Source: Rhizorhabdus histidinilytica
GTDB taxonomy: Bacteria > Pseudomonadota > Alphaproteobacteria > Sphingomonadales > Sphingomonadaceae
DNA length: 64,000 bases
NCBI RefSeq assembly: GCF_900167915.1
Contig: NZ_FUYM01000011.1
Coordinates: 158,512-222,511, forward strand
Direction of reading: 5' to 3'
The notes beneath the pieces were generated by a model, which had not been told where the DNA came from, ran no database searches, and saw only the letters and a list, made by a program, of their open reading frames with translations. The translations under genes and the position numbers were made by a program. Positions 51,754 to 61,304 of this stretch are shown here, piece by piece (the first letter of the stretch is position 1; every line of letters begins with the position of its first letter).

Positions 51754-52410
51754 ATGCCGTCGCTGCGTCTCGCTCTTGATGTTCATCTCGCCATTGTCGA
51801 CGGCGATCTCGTCTTTCTCGATGCAGCACGGGACGAATATCTCTGTGTGCCACGGCGCCATAAGTCCGCCGTCATGGCAGCGATGACCGGAACGCCTTCT
51901 CCGTCTGACCTGCTCGATGCCTTGTCCGAAGAGGGCTTGCTCGTCGAGAGCCCGGCCGGCACTGCCTGGGCAGGCCCAATGCCGACAACCGCCGGGACCG
52001 ATCTTGGAATATCGGAAGGCTCTATTCGCGTGAGACTCGTCGATCTCCTTGTTCTGGGCCTCGCCGCGATCCGCACTTGGCGCGATATAAGGCTCGGCAG
52101 ACCGGCCCGCTGGTTCGCGCGGCAGCGCGCGCGTGGTATCCGGCCGCGCCGCTCCGCCCCTGTTTCGGAGGTGCATGGGATCGCCAGGATGACGGCGCGG
52201 CTCCGACCGCTCGTTCCCCGCTCGGGCCGTTGCCTGGTCCGGTCGCTGTTGCTGCTCCACATGCTCGAGCTGCGTGGCGCCCATGCGAAGTGGATCTTCG
52301 GCGTACGAACCCATCCGTTCGACGCCCATTGCTGGGTCGAGCATGACGGTGTCGTTCTCAACGACACGCTCGAACATGTCCGGTGGTACACCCCTATTGT
52401 CCGGCTCTGA
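51754..52410 (+). CDS. Lasso peptide leader protease with fused RRE domain (B protein)
   Basis: 218 residues from the ATG at 51754, with GGAG seven bases upstream. Residues 1 to about 75 resemble the PqqD-like RiPP recognition element (LDVHLAIVDGDLVFLDAARDEYLCV). Residues about 90-218 are a transglutaminase-like B2 domain with catalytic triad Cys160 (SGRCLVRSLLLLHML), His192 (FDAHCWVE) and Asp204 (VLNDTLEHV). The enzyme binds the leader and removes it at the Arg20-Ser21 bond so that the cyclase can close the ring. The last 35 bases overlap the C gene. Confidence 0.92.
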   Translation: MPSLRLALDVHLAIVDGDLVFLDAARDEYLCVPRRHKSAVMAAMTGTPSPSDLLDALSEEGLLVESPAGTAWAGPMPTTAGTDLGISEGSIRVRLVDLLVLGLAAIRTWRDIRLGRPARWFARQRARGIRPRRSAPVSEVHGIARMTARLRPLVPRSGRCLVRSLLLLHMLELRGAHAKWIFGVRTHPFDAHCWVEHDGVVLNDTLEHVRWYTPIVRL

Positions 52411-54214
52411 TCCCGATCCCGAACTCGACTATGTCGTGATGGTCCGAAAGGGTGATGGCGCCACCTTTGCGGCCGGGGTCGCTGCCGTCGCTCGCGCTGT
52501 CGAACGCCATGGCGGCGGCAAACTCGCATCTACGATCCGTGACAATCAACTCGCCATCTGGCGTCGCTCCGACCGTGCGCCCCTCCTTGCTTCGGGCGAT
52601 GGCGAGATCCTCCTCGTCGGCGACTTGTTCGACAAGAGCGGCACCAGGGTCTGCGGTGAATGGCTCGATCGCATTTCGGCTGCGGCCCACACCGGTGAAA
52701 CGCGGGCGAGCAGCCTTCTGGGCACCGCCTGGGGGCGCTATCTCGCATTGTTCTGCGACGGCGGCGGTGGCGTGACGATGCTGCGCGATCCGATCGGAGA
52801 AATGCAGGCCTATCGCACCGAACTGGAAGGAAGCTGGCTGATAGCACCCTCTTGGCCCGATTGGCTCGTCGAGGCGGCAGGCGCGCGGATCGGTCCCGAT
52901 CCTGCCATGGTCGCCCATCTTCTGGCGCATCCGCTCGTGGCGGTTGACCATAGCTTGTTGTCGGGTGTCTCGCTGCTGCAACCTGGTGTTCTCCATGATC
53001 TGACAGGCAATACGTTCGACCGCGTCCTATGGTCTCCGTCCGCTATCGTTCGCGGTGCCGCCGGACAGCGGCGCGATGAGGCGTCCGCCGTGCTGCGACG
53101 GGCGGTTGATCTCGCCTGCAGGGCGCGTTCGGCGGGCCAGGGACATATCCTCGTCCAGTTGTCGGGCGGGCTCGATTCCGCGATCGTGCTGGGTGCGCTC
53201 GCGCAGATGGTCGACCCCGAGCGGATCAGCGCGATCAATTTCGCGACGGCTTATGGGGAAGGCGATGAGCGAATACTGGCCCGTGCCGCCGCTCGTCAGC
53301 ATGGTATCGATCTGATCGAACGCACCGTTTCGGCCGAAACGATGGATTTTTCCAGGCTTGCATCGACCGCCGGCACCGCCGGCCCGCGTCTGTACGGTCT
53401 CGACATCCATGAAGAGGAGATGATGATCGCGGCGGCTCGCGAGAGGGGCGCCGGGGTGATCATGACCGGTCAGGGCGGCGACGCGGTTTTCTTCCAGATG
53501 GCCTACCCTGACATCGCTGTCGATCATGCCCGCGATCATGGGGTATCGAGCTTCTTCGGGCCGATGCCGTGGATCGCCGCGCAACGGGCGGGCTGTTCGA
53601 TATGGCGTGTCTGGGGAATGATGCTCCGCGACTGCGTGCGCAGCGTTCCGGCCTCTTCGGCCTCGGCGGCGTTTGACGCGTCCCTGTTGGGCGCCAAGGC
53701 GCGCGCGCTCATCGATCCACGGCGGTTTCGCTCGCCCTGGCTCGATGATGCTCGTGATCTGGCTCCTGCCAAACGGATCCACATCGACACGATCGCCAAT
53801 TGTCGGCTGTTCTTCTCGCCGACCCTGCGGCACCAGGCGGCACCCGTCATCCATCCGCTGATGGCGCAGCCGGTGATCGAGGCTTGCCTGTCGCTCACGG
53901 TTCCGGAGCTGGCCTTCGATCTGCGCGACCGGCCGCTTGCGCGGGATGCCTTCCGTAACCGGTTGCCCGACGCCATCTACCGCCGGAACGGCAAGGGCGA
54001 GACGAGCCGCTATTCCAATCGGGCGGTGGTTGCTAACCTGCCGTTCCTGCGCGATTATCTGCTCGATGGCGAATTGGTGTCACGCGGCCTTGTCGACCGT
54101 CCGAAGCTCGATGCGATGCTCGACGAGGATCATCTCGTCGGGGCGGTCAAGGCGCGAACCCCGCTTTATTACGCGTCGGTCGAAGCCTGGCTGCGCCGCT
54201 GGAGCGGTCGCTGA
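52376..54214 (+). CDS. Lasso cyclase (asparagine-synthetase-like C protein)
   Basis: About 612 residues from the ATG at 52376; other in-frame starts lie both upstream and downstream. The N-terminal half is a degenerate glutamine-amidotransferase-like domain without the N-terminal catalytic Cys. The synthetase half carries the ATP pyrophosphatase loop SGGLDS at residues 263-268, MTGQGGDAVFF and a C-terminal RRNGKGETSRYSNRA. It adenylates the Glu8/Glu9 side chain of the core and joins it to the Ser1 amine. Its stop is directly abutted by the stop of the convergent isopeptidase gene (54214/54215). Confidence 0.93.
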   Translation: MSGGTPLLSGSDPDPELDYVVMVRKGDGATFAAGVAAVARAVERHGGGKLASTIRDNQLAIWRRSDRAPLLASGDGEILLVGDLFDKSGTRVCGEWLDRISAAAHTGETRASSLLGTAWGRYLALFCDGGGGVTMLRDPIGEMQAYRTELEGSWLIAPSWPDWLVEAAGARIGPDPAMVAHLLAHPLVAVDHSLLSGVSLLQPGVLHDLTGNTFDRVLWSPSAIVRGAAGQRRDEASAVLRRAVDLACRARSAGQGHILVQLSGGLDSAIVLGALAQMVDPERISAINFATAYGEGDERILARAAARQHGIDLIERTVSAETMDFSRLASTAGTAGPRLYGLDIHEEEMMIAAARERGAGVIMTGQGGDAVFFQMAYPDIAVDHARDHGVSSFFGPMPWIAAQRAGCSIWRVWGMMLRDCVRSVPASSASAAFDASLLGAKARALIDPRRFRSPWLDDARDLAPAKRIHIDTIANCRLFFSPTLRHQAAPVIHPLMAQPVIEACLSLTVPELAFDLRDRPLARDAFRNRLPDAIYRRNGKGETSRYSNRAVVANLPFLRDYLLDGELVSRGLVDRPKLDAMLDEDHLVGAVKARTPLYYASVEAWLRRWSGR

Positions 54215-56620
54215 TCAGTGCGGGCGAAGATAGGTGGCGAGCCAGGCGAAGAGCCGCTTCAACTGATCGGCGATATTGGCGGGCGAGGTCGACACATGAT
54301 TTTCTCCCGCATAGCGCAACAGCTCGACCGTACGTCCTCGCCGAACCAACGCGGCGAACATCCGCTCGGCCTGCGAGATGGGAACGAAATCCATGTCGCC
54401 ATGGATGAGCAGCAGCGGTGTTTCGATCCGATCGGCGGCGAGAAGCGGGCTGTTGCGCAGAAAGCTCTCCGGCGTCGCCCATGGCGGTCCACCCATCCGG
54501 AACTGACCGAGCTCGACCGCCTCGGCCATCGTCAGCACATATTCGGGGCGGTCGGCATCGGTGCGCGGGACGAGGCTGCCATAGAGCCCGATCAGGTCGC
54601 TCGGTGCAGCCGACGCGATGATCGTCCGGTAGCGGTGGCTGCGCGTGGCGATCGCAAGCGCCGAATAGCCGCCATAGCTTTGACCCCATACCGCCATCCG
54701 GTCCGGGTCGACCAGCCCGCTCGCAATGGCGGCGTCGACCGCGGCGTCGACGCCGGCGATGATCTTCGGCAAGGGCTCACGCGCGTCGAGTGGCAGCGGC
54801 AGGCTCGGATAGAGGACGGCATAGCCTTGGGCTGCGGCAAGCTGCCCATTGGTGACCGCCTGTACCCGCTGGAGCGGCATCGTGGGCGGACTGCCAGCCC
54901 CCCACACGGTGCCGGGATAGGGGATGACGATCAGCGGGAGGCGGTCGGCCGGCGCATCCACCGGCAACAGCAGCCAATGGGTGAGCGGCGTCCCGTCCGG
55001 CGAGTGTGCGGCGATGGGAACGAACCGCCCAGGCCGCATGCCCGTGAGATGGCGGTTGATATGATCGACGGTCCGGGAACCCCTGGCGTCGAGCGCGATC
55101 AGCGAACCGATGCCGGATGCGTCCTGGTCGAGGATCAGCGCGCTGCCATGGGCGGTCGCGTCGCCGATGAGGGTTGCCGACGCGGGCAGGTCGACGATTG
55201 CGCCGGCCGCTTCGGATCGAAGCATGGGAGCGCCGGCATGCCGGCGCAGCAAGACGGGTGGGCGATAGGGCGGCATGTTGATGAGGCCGCGCTGCCCGAA
55301 ATGATAGCCGTCGAGCTGGGTAGTTCCAACGCCTGCAATGTGGTCGGCGAGAACCTGCCTGTGCCCGGTGAGGTCGACCTGCCACAGCCGGCCATCGGCA
55401 AAGATGCTGAGATGGTCCTGCCCGGTTGCGGCCAGCGTGCGTGGCGGTGACGCGAAAGTGGCGGTGAGATTATGCGGGCCGTCGTCGTTCAGCGCATACC
55501 AGTCCGCCCGGTCAGGCCGGGTCTTAGCGTAGAGAAGTGGGGTCGATCCCGCCCAGGTGGCTGACAGAAAGGGCCCGCCGCCGCCCTCGTCACGACCGAC
55601 GGCAGGTGCCAGCCTGCCGTCGGCGAGGAAGCGCGCGCTGTGCCGTCCGGGATCGACCCGCAGCAGCGCTCCCTTTTCCCAGGCGTCCGTGACCACGTGC
55701 CGCGCGATCGCCAGTAGCGACGCGCCTGTCGGCGACCAGCGCAGCAGGTCGGGACCGATATCGCAATCCCCACAAGGACGCCAATGGCTTCCCGAGCGCA
55801 GGTCGATGATCGTGAGGATATGCGTGCGCGGCTGGAAATCGAGACCGATCGGACCGGAGCCTGGTCGGATGGCCTTACCCAGCGTGACCACGGCTACGAA
55901 CCGCCGATCGGCCGACAGTGCGAGATCGGCGATCTCGCCCGCGATGAGCGAGGTCTGCGCCCCGCTCGCCCGGTCGATCAGCTGCAGTTCGTTGCGCGCG
56001 ACCGCGGGGCTCTCGTCGCGGCTGGTGAGGCGGCGAAGCGACGCTGTCCGGCCTTCGGCCTGCAGCCTCCAGCCCCGCTCGACCCGCGCCTGGGGCGCCG
56101 CCACGCCGTCGAGCAGCCGCGGCAAGCGTTGATGTGCGAAGGCGACCATCAGCAGATGATCATCGTCGATCCAGACCGGGCCCGGTTGGGAAAAGGGCAG
56201 GTCGGGAACGAGATCCAGCCAGCGCAGCTCGCGACGCTCCATGTTGAACAGCCCCGCGCGCAGCTTGCGGTCCTTGAGCGCCATCACCGACAGATATCGA
56301 CCGGACGGCGAAAAGCCTTCCGCCCAGAAGCCCGTATCCGCCGGCTGGTCGAACAATGGCTTGGCTGGGCCGCCTCGTTCGAGATCGATCCGCATCAGCT
56401 TCGACAGCTGGCGGGCGGTGAAGGAGCCGAGCCCATAGTCGCTGGCCGTGTCATAGCGTTGGCGGCGCTCGACCACCGCGACCCGCGCGTCGGGGGCGAT
56501 CCAGACGGCGCCGTAGCTCTCCGTGCGCAGCATCGCCGCGACGTCATAGCTGGAACTGGCGGCCCGTGTCGCGGACACGACGAGGCACAGGCACGACAAT
56601 GCCGTGCGGAACATGGTCAT
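54215..56620 (-). CDS. Lasso peptide isopeptidase (S9 prolyl-oligopeptidase-like)
   Basis: 801 residues with a short signal peptide (MTMFRTALSCLCLVVSATRA), so a periplasmic location is likely. A beta-propeller domain covers about residues 30-520. The C-terminal alpha/beta hydrolase domain has Ser648 in WGQSYGGYSA, Asp744 in HGDMDFVP and His775 in GENHV. Lasso loci in sphingomonads and caulobacters encode such isopeptidases (AtxE2 type), which open the isopeptide ring of their own lasso peptide. The weak ribosome site leaves the ATG at 56614 as an alternative. It lies 31 bases after the TonB receptor. Confidence 0.92.
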   Translation of the reverse strand: MTMFRTALSCLCLVVSATRAASSSYDVAAMLRTESYGAVWIAPDARVAVVERRQRYDTASDYGLGSFTARQLSKLMRIDLERGGPAKPLFDQPADTGFWAEGFSPSGRYLSVMALKDRKLRAGLFNMERRELRWLDLVPDLPFSQPGPVWIDDDHLLMVAFAHQRLPRLLDGVAAPQARVERGWRLQAEGRTASLRRLTSRDESPAVARNELQLIDRASGAQTSLIAGEIADLALSADRRFVAVVTLGKAIRPGSGPIGLDFQPRTHILTIIDLRSGSHWRPCGDCDIGPDLLRWSPTGASLLAIARHVVTDAWEKGALLRVDPGRHSARFLADGRLAPAVGRDEGGGGPFLSATWAGSTPLLYAKTRPDRADWYALNDDGPHNLTATFASPPRTLAATGQDHLSIFADGRLWQVDLTGHRQVLADHIAGVGTTQLDGYHFGQRGLINMPPYRPPVLLRRHAGAPMLRSEAAGAIVDLPASATLIGDATAHGSALILDQDASGIGSLIALDARGSRTVDHINRHLTGMRPGRFVPIAAHSPDGTPLTHWLLLPVDAPADRLPLIVIPYPGTVWGAGSPPTMPLQRVQAVTNGQLAAAQGYAVLYPSLPLPLDAREPLPKIIAGVDAAVDAAIASGLVDPDRMAVWGQSYGGYSALAIATRSHRYRTIIASAAPSDLIGLYGSLVPRTDADRPEYVLTMAEAVELGQFRMGGPPWATPESFLRNSPLLAADRIETPLLLIHGDMDFVPISQAERMFAALVRRGRTVELLRYAGENHVSTSPANIADQLKRLFAWLATYLRPH

Positions 56621-56651
56621 GATGTTTGTCCGATCTACGAGAGAGGTGGGG

Positions 56652-59600
56652 CTACCAGCGCTTGGTCAGCTGGAGCGAAGCGACACGGCCCAGGGGATCG
56701 GCATTGGCCGGATCATAGCCGAAGCCGCCTGCATTGTTGACAAAGGGCGGGTCGGTCGCGAGCAGATTGGTGATGCTGAGCGCGATGCTGAGGCCCTTGG
56801 GCCAGCCGGGGCGCTCGGGCGCATAGCGCAGCTGGGCATCGAGCGTTGTCCAGGCGCCGACCGATCGGCGCGGCAGGCTCAGATCGTCGCGATAGCCGCC
56901 GACATGGTTGATGGTAAAGGTGCCGCCCACGCCGCGGCGATCCCAGCTCAGACTGGCGCGGGCGCGCAGGTCGCTCGGATTGCCCACCGTGCCGACCCGC
57001 TCGACAGCGGGAGCCGCCGAGGTGACCTGGGTCTTGAAATCCATCAACCAGCTGCCGTTGACCGAAAGCACTGCGGTCCCTCCCGCCAGCGGCAAGGTCT
57101 TGCTCAGCTGCGCGTCGAGCCCCTGGACGATCGTGCGGGCGCTGTTGGCATAACGCCCGTCGACGATCGCGCGCAGCGAATCGAGCGGTTGTGCGATCGA
57201 GATGCTGGCGCCGGGCGTGGCAGCGAGCGCCTGCAACCGAGCCAGATCGGCCGGATTGTTGATGGGATCGACCAGGGTGACGAAGGAGGAAAAGGCCGGA
57301 TCGCGCAGGACCCGTGTCGGATTCTCGAAGGCCGGGCGGCCGATCCGGTCGCTGAAGCGGGTATGGAACCAGTTGAGCTCGACCCTGAACCCCGATGCGG
57401 GCGGCGACCAGCTGGCACCCAAGGTCCATGCCTGCGCCTTTTCGGGCTTGAGGTTCGGATTGCCGCCGCTCAACGACAGCACCGACGTGCGTCCGCCTGC
57501 GGCGTTGACATATTGGGTGGTGACGGCCTGGAGCGGGTCGGTGATCTCCTTGCTCGAGGGCGCGCGGAACGACGTGCCCCAGCTTCCGCGCAAAGCGAGC
57601 CCCGACAGCGGTTCCCAGAGCAGGCCGAGCTTGGGATTGGTGGTCGTGCCGAAATCCTGATAATCCTCATGCCGGACCGCGGCCGTCAGCAGCAGCCGCT
57701 CGATGCCGGGCATGGCATTGTCGGCGCCGACGAGCGGCACCGAAAGCTCGATGAAGCCCGCGTCGATCCGCCGGCTGTCGTCGGTGGGGATCAGCGGGAC
57801 GGGCGTCACCGTATCGGTGAAGTTCATGCCGTGTCGCTCGAAATGCTCCCAGCGGATGCTCGCTCCGATGGCGACCCGGACAGTTCCGCCGGGCAGGTCG
57901 AACAGGTCGCCATCCGCCTTGGCGTTGACGGTATCGACCCGTGATCGATCGAGTTCCTCGGTGGCGGCCTGGCCGATGAAGCCGAGCAGGGTGGCGCTGT
58001 TCGAGGCGCCGCTGCCATAGGGGTTGAAGAAGCCGTCGCGCGCCGTGCTGAAAGGCGTCGTCGGATCGTCGGGAACGAGGCCCAACGCCTCGTTCAGGAA
58101 AGCGCTGTTGACATAGTTGCTGGTCCGGTTGTGCGTGCGTTCGGATGCCCGCGAGACATAGGCGTCGATCGTCCAACCGCGGCCCAGCTCGAGCGTTCCG
58201 CCCGCAGCGGCACTCCACGTCTCGACCGAGCCTTGGTTGCGGATCGGACCCAGTTCGCGCAGGAAGCTGTAGCCGAGGAGATCGACGCCGGCCCCCGTCG
58301 GGCTGACGAACCAGGGATTGGCTCCTGTCACCGGGAAGATGCCGAAATAGGCCGGACTGCGCAGAAAGAAGCTGCGATGGGCGTAGCGACCCTCGGCGAA
58401 CAGCGTGAGCGCCCCGCTCGCTTCCTGCTCGGCATAGACATAGCCGATATGGCGACTCTGGCGTGGCAGGATGTCGGTCCCGGTCCGCAGATCGTTGAAA
58501 TTGCCACCCGGCGTGAAGGAGCCAGGGGTGAGACCGGTGCCGTCCTGTCCGTCAGGCACCGCGAAGCCCGGCACATAGGTGCCAAGCCCTGGATCGAAGC
58601 GAAGCACCGTCGCCGGAATCGAATAGCTGTTGCGGAAATCGTCGCCGCCCAGCGGACGGAGGTCGGCGCTGCGGGTGAAGCGGCGATCGGCGCTCGGGAG
58701 GGCCGCCCGCTTCGAATATTCATAGGAGGCCATGATGTGCCCGGTGGACCAGCGGGTGCCAGCGAGCTGGCTGAACTGATAGTCGCGTAGCGACCCCGAG
58801 GTGGCGCTGCCGAAGCGCGCGCGAGTCTCCGCGCCTTCGAAATCTTTCTTGAGGATCATGTTGATGACGCCGCCGACCGCGTCAGACCCGTAGATCGCGG
58901 AAGCGCCGTCGGCGAGGATCTCGATCCGCGCGATCGAGCCGACCGGGATCGAGGAGAGATCGGTGAAATCGCCCTTGCCGCCTGAGCCGGCCATGCGACG
59001 CCCATTGACCAGGACTAGCGTCGCATCCGATCCCAGCCCCCGCAGATTGGCGCCTGAGCCGAAGCCCGTATTGGGAAAGCTGCGATCCGACCCCGTCGAC
59101 AAACTGTCCTCGGTGGCGGTCCCGCCGAAATTCTGTGGCAGCGCCGCCACCAGTTCGGCGACGGTGCCATAGCCCGATCGATCGATTTCGGTGCGGTCGA
59201 GCACGAGCAGGGGGCCGGTCGGAACCTGGCCGCGGATATTGCTGCCGGTGACGATGATCGCTGGTTCGGGTTGCTCGCCATCGGTTGGGGCGGCGGCCTC
59301 GGTCGCCTTGCGGCGTGGTGGGCGAGGTGTTGCGGCCTTTGTGGCGGTCGGTTGTGGCGCCTGGGCGCGTTGTCCAAGAACGACGAGCTTGCCCCGCGCC
59401 TTGACCACCATGATCGGCGATCCCCTGAGCAGTCGCCGCAGCGCTTCGTCGGGATCGAGCCGGCCCGCAAGCGCTGGTGCCGTCAATCCCGCGACCAGGG
59501 CGCTCGTGTAGAAGAGCTGCCGGCCGGTTCGCGCCGCATAGCTGCGCAACGCCGTGTCCATCGGCGCTGCGGCCTGCCCGAACTCGACCGGTTGCGCCGC

Positions 59601-59681
59601 GCTCGCCGAGCCTTCCGTTGCGGCGATCGCCAGCGCCCCCATCGCTGCGCCAATCGCCATCTTCCTCATCGTCACCATCAT
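56652..59681 (-). CDS. TonB-dependent transducer with STN domain
   Basis: 1009 residues from the ATG at 59681; ATGs at 59678 and 59669 are alternatives because GGGGGAAGGA abuts the first. After a signal peptide (ending near SASA, residues 25-28) comes an STN domain at about residues 30-105 (MDTALRSYAARTGRQLFYTS ... SPIMVVKARGKLVVL), the N-terminal signalling domain that contacts FecR. The TonB box (PAIIVTGSNI), plug (ASAIYGSDAVGGVINM) and a beta-barrel ending in LQLTKRW follow. It probably imports the lasso peptide and reports its binding to FecR. Confidence 0.93.
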   Translation of the reverse strand: MMVTMRKMAIGAAMGALAIAATEGSASAAQPVEFGQAAAPMDTALRSYAARTGRQLFYTSALVAGLTAPALAGRLDPDEALRRLLRGSPIMVVKARGKLVVLGQRAQAPQPTATKAATPRPPRRKATEAAAPTDGEQPEPAIIVTGSNIRGQVPTGPLLVLDRTEIDRSGYGTVAELVAALPQNFGGTATEDSLSTGSDRSFPNTGFGSGANLRGLGSDATLVLVNGRRMAGSGGKGDFTDLSSIPVGSIARIEILADGASAIYGSDAVGGVINMILKKDFEGAETRARFGSATSGSLRDYQFSQLAGTRWSTGHIMASYEYSKRAALPSADRRFTRSADLRPLGGDDFRNSYSIPATVLRFDPGLGTYVPGFAVPDGQDGTGLTPGSFTPGGNFNDLRTGTDILPRQSRHIGYVYAEQEASGALTLFAEGRYAHRSFFLRSPAYFGIFPVTGANPWFVSPTGAGVDLLGYSFLRELGPIRNQGSVETWSAAAGGTLELGRGWTIDAYVSRASERTHNRTSNYVNSAFLNEALGLVPDDPTTPFSTARDGFFNPYGSGASNSATLLGFIGQAATEELDRSRVDTVNAKADGDLFDLPGGTVRVAIGASIRWEHFERHGMNFTDTVTPVPLIPTDDSRRIDAGFIELSVPLVGADNAMPGIERLLLTAAVRHEDYQDFGTTTNPKLGLLWEPLSGLALRGSWGTSFRAPSSKEITDPLQAVTTQYVNAAGGRTSVLSLSGGNPNLKPEKAQAWTLGASWSPPASGFRVELNWFHTRFSDRIGRPAFENPTRVLRDPAFSSFVTLVDPINNPADLARLQALAATPGASISIAQPLDSLRAIVDGRYANSARTIVQGLDAQLSKTLPLAGGTAVLSVNGSWLMDFKTQVTSAAPAVERVGTVGNPSDLRARASLSWDRRGVGGTFTINHVGGYRDDLSLPRRSVGAWTTLDAQLRYAPERPGWPKGLSIALSITNLLATDPPFVNNAGGFGYDPANADPLGRVASLQLTKRW

Positions 59682-59737
59682 TCCTTCCCCCTCGGGCCGT
59701 CCAGGCGCCGGCCGGGTGACGGCGGCGCCGATGAGCC

Positions 59738-59769
59738 TTCAACGGGACAGGGCAGGGGCTACCCTGACA
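59738..59769 (-). promoter_or_regulatory. Candidate FecI-type ECF promoter of the TonB receptor
   Basis: On the minus strand TGTCAGGGTAG (59769-59759) and CGTTGAA (59744-59738), 14 bases apart, lie in the 121-base gap between fecR-like and receptor genes, preceded by an A/T-rich stretch AAAATTATTT. The position and T/A-rich upstream element fit an iron-starvation-type sigma promoter. It is consistent with separate activation of the receptor and isopeptidase genes by the sigma factor. No matching copy was confirmed elsewhere. Confidence 0.3.
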
Positions 59770-59802
59770 GCGAGGGAAATAATTTTGTCACGGTACCCGG
59801 GA

Positions 59803-60762
59803 TCAACGCTCTGCGAGCAGGATGCCGTCGCGCGTCGGTTGCGCCGCAAGGGGAAAGAGCGCCGTCACTGCGGCGACGAACGTGTCGGTATCGCCGGTCT
59901 CGAACGTACCGTTGACGGGTACCGCCGCGAAGCGTGATCCTGCGAGGCGGAGCGGTTGCCTTGTGTAGCGGTTGACCTCGGCGATGGCCTGCGCCAGCGG
60001 CATGTCCTTGAAATTGAGCCGACCGCTCCGCCAACTCATCTCGGACGCTAGGTCGACCGGCATGACCGGCCCGGCGATGCCGGCGCGCACCGTGAGGGCC
60101 GTTCCCGGTTGCAGGCGATGGACGGCGCCGATGTCGTCAATGGCGACCGTCACCCCGCCTTCGCTCAGCACGACCCGTTCGAACCGGTCGCCGCGGCGCA
60201 CCGAGAAGCTCGTGCCGGTGGCGGTGACGAGTGTGTCGGCCGCCTCGACGGTGAAGGGGCGGGCAGGATCATGCGCGACATCGAACCAGGCTTCGCCCCG
60301 CACGAGCGTCAGGCGACGTGCCGACCGGCTGATCCGCACCTCGATCGCGCTGTCGGTGTTGATCGCGACCTTGCTGCCATCATCGAGCGTCACGGTCCGC
60401 TGCTCGCCATGGGCGGTTTCGTAGCGATCGGGCTGAAAGGCCCATCCCAGTCCGCCGGCGCCAAGCAGGCCAGCCGCACCCGCTAACACCGCGCGCCGGC
60501 TGGTGAGCCAGCTGGATCGCGCCTTCGCTGGTGGTCGTCCGAGCACCTCCCGGACGGCATGCGCGATATCGCGGTCGCCGTCGAGAGCGGCGGAGCGGTC
60601 CCAGAGATATTCGAGGCGGCCGAAGGCAGCGGCATGCGCGGGATTGCGGCGCCATGCATAGAATTGTTCGATCGTCTCGGTGGAGACCGAATGGCTGTTG
60701 AGCCGGCTCAGCCAGTCGGCCGCCGCCCGTTCGATCTCTTCGTCCTCGGCATCCCCGGCCAT
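59803..60762 (-). CDS. FecR-like anti-sigma factor
   Basis: 319 residues from MAGDAEDEEIERAAADWLSR, 11 bases after the sigma gene; AGGGAA precedes the ATG. Residues 1-85 form the DUF4880-type sigma-binding region, with the DWLSRL and FYAWRRNPAHAAAFGRLEYLW patterns. A single membrane segment is near residues 85-110 (AVLAGAAGLLGAGGLGWAF). The periplasmic FecR domain follows (TVTLDDGSKVAINTDSAIEV, TATGTSFSVRR) with a C-terminal DUF4974-like part. It should relay the STN signal of the receptor to the sigma factor. Confidence 0.92.
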   Translation of the reverse strand: MAGDAEDEEIERAAADWLSRLNSHSVSTETIEQFYAWRRNPAHAAAFGRLEYLWDRSAALDGDRDIAHAVREVLGRPPAKARSSWLTSRRAVLAGAAGLLGAGGLGWAFQPDRYETAHGEQRTVTLDDGSKVAINTDSAIEVRISRSARRLTLVRGEAWFDVAHDPARPFTVEAADTLVTATGTSFSVRRGDRFERVVLSEGGVTVAIDDIGAVHRLQPGTALTVRAGIAGPVMPVDLASEMSWRSGRLNFKDMPLAQAIAEVNRYTRQPLRLAGSRFAAVPVNGTFETGDTDTFVAAVTALFPLAAQPTRDGILLAER

Positions 60763-60773
60763 CGTCCAATTCC

Positions 60774-61304
60774 CTAATAGCGCAGCTGCACCGAGCAATG
60801 TTCGAGCGCTTTGGTCATCCGCCACTCGACGGTCTTGACCGACAGGCCGAGATGGCGAGCGATGTCGGCATAGCTCATCGCGCTGAACCGTGAGAGCAGG
60901 AAGACGTCGCGGTACAGCGCTGGCATGCCCAGGATGATCTGCTTGAGGAGAAGCTGTTCGGCCTGATCGGGTTCAACGGGCAGGATCTCGCCGGGCTCGA
61001 GCGCTCGCTGGACCTGGGCGCTATGGCGCCAGGCCGCGCTGCGGCGATGGTCGCGCAGCAGGTTGCGCGCGATCGCGAGCAGCAATGCGCGGGGACGCCG
61101 GTCATGGTCGCCATCGGCGTAGCGCGCCATCCGCAGATAGGATTCCTGCACGAGATCCTCGGCCTCTTCGGCGCCGGCGCCGAACCGGAAGCGCAACGTT
61201 CGTCCGAGCCAGCCGGCATGGGCGCGATAATGTCGCTCGAGCCGGGTGCGGACCATCGTCTCGCCATCGTCGCCATCCTCGGTCCGATCCTTGTGTGTCG
61301 CCAT
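60774..61304 (-). CDS. FecI-like ECF sigma factor
   Basis: 176 residues from MATHKDRTEDGDDGETMVRT, with GGAAGG seven bases upstream of the ATG at 61304. Region 2 includes AEEAEDLVQESYLRMARYADGD and RALLLAIARNLLRDHRR. Region 4 has LPALYRDVF-like GMPALYRDVFLLSRF and SYADIARHLGLSVKTVEWRM. With the FecR-like protein and STN receptor it makes a complete cell-surface signalling unit, likely activated when the lasso peptide is bound, leading to more receptor and isopeptidase. Confidence 0.92.
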   Translation of the reverse strand: MATHKDRTEDGDDGETMVRTRLERHYRAHAGWLGRTLRFRFGAGAEEAEDLVQESYLRMARYADGDHDRRPRALLLAIARNLLRDHRRSAAWRHSAQVQRALEPGEILPVEPDQAEQLLLKQIILGMPALYRDVFLLSRFSAMSYADIARHLGLSVKTVEWRMTKALEHCSVQLRY

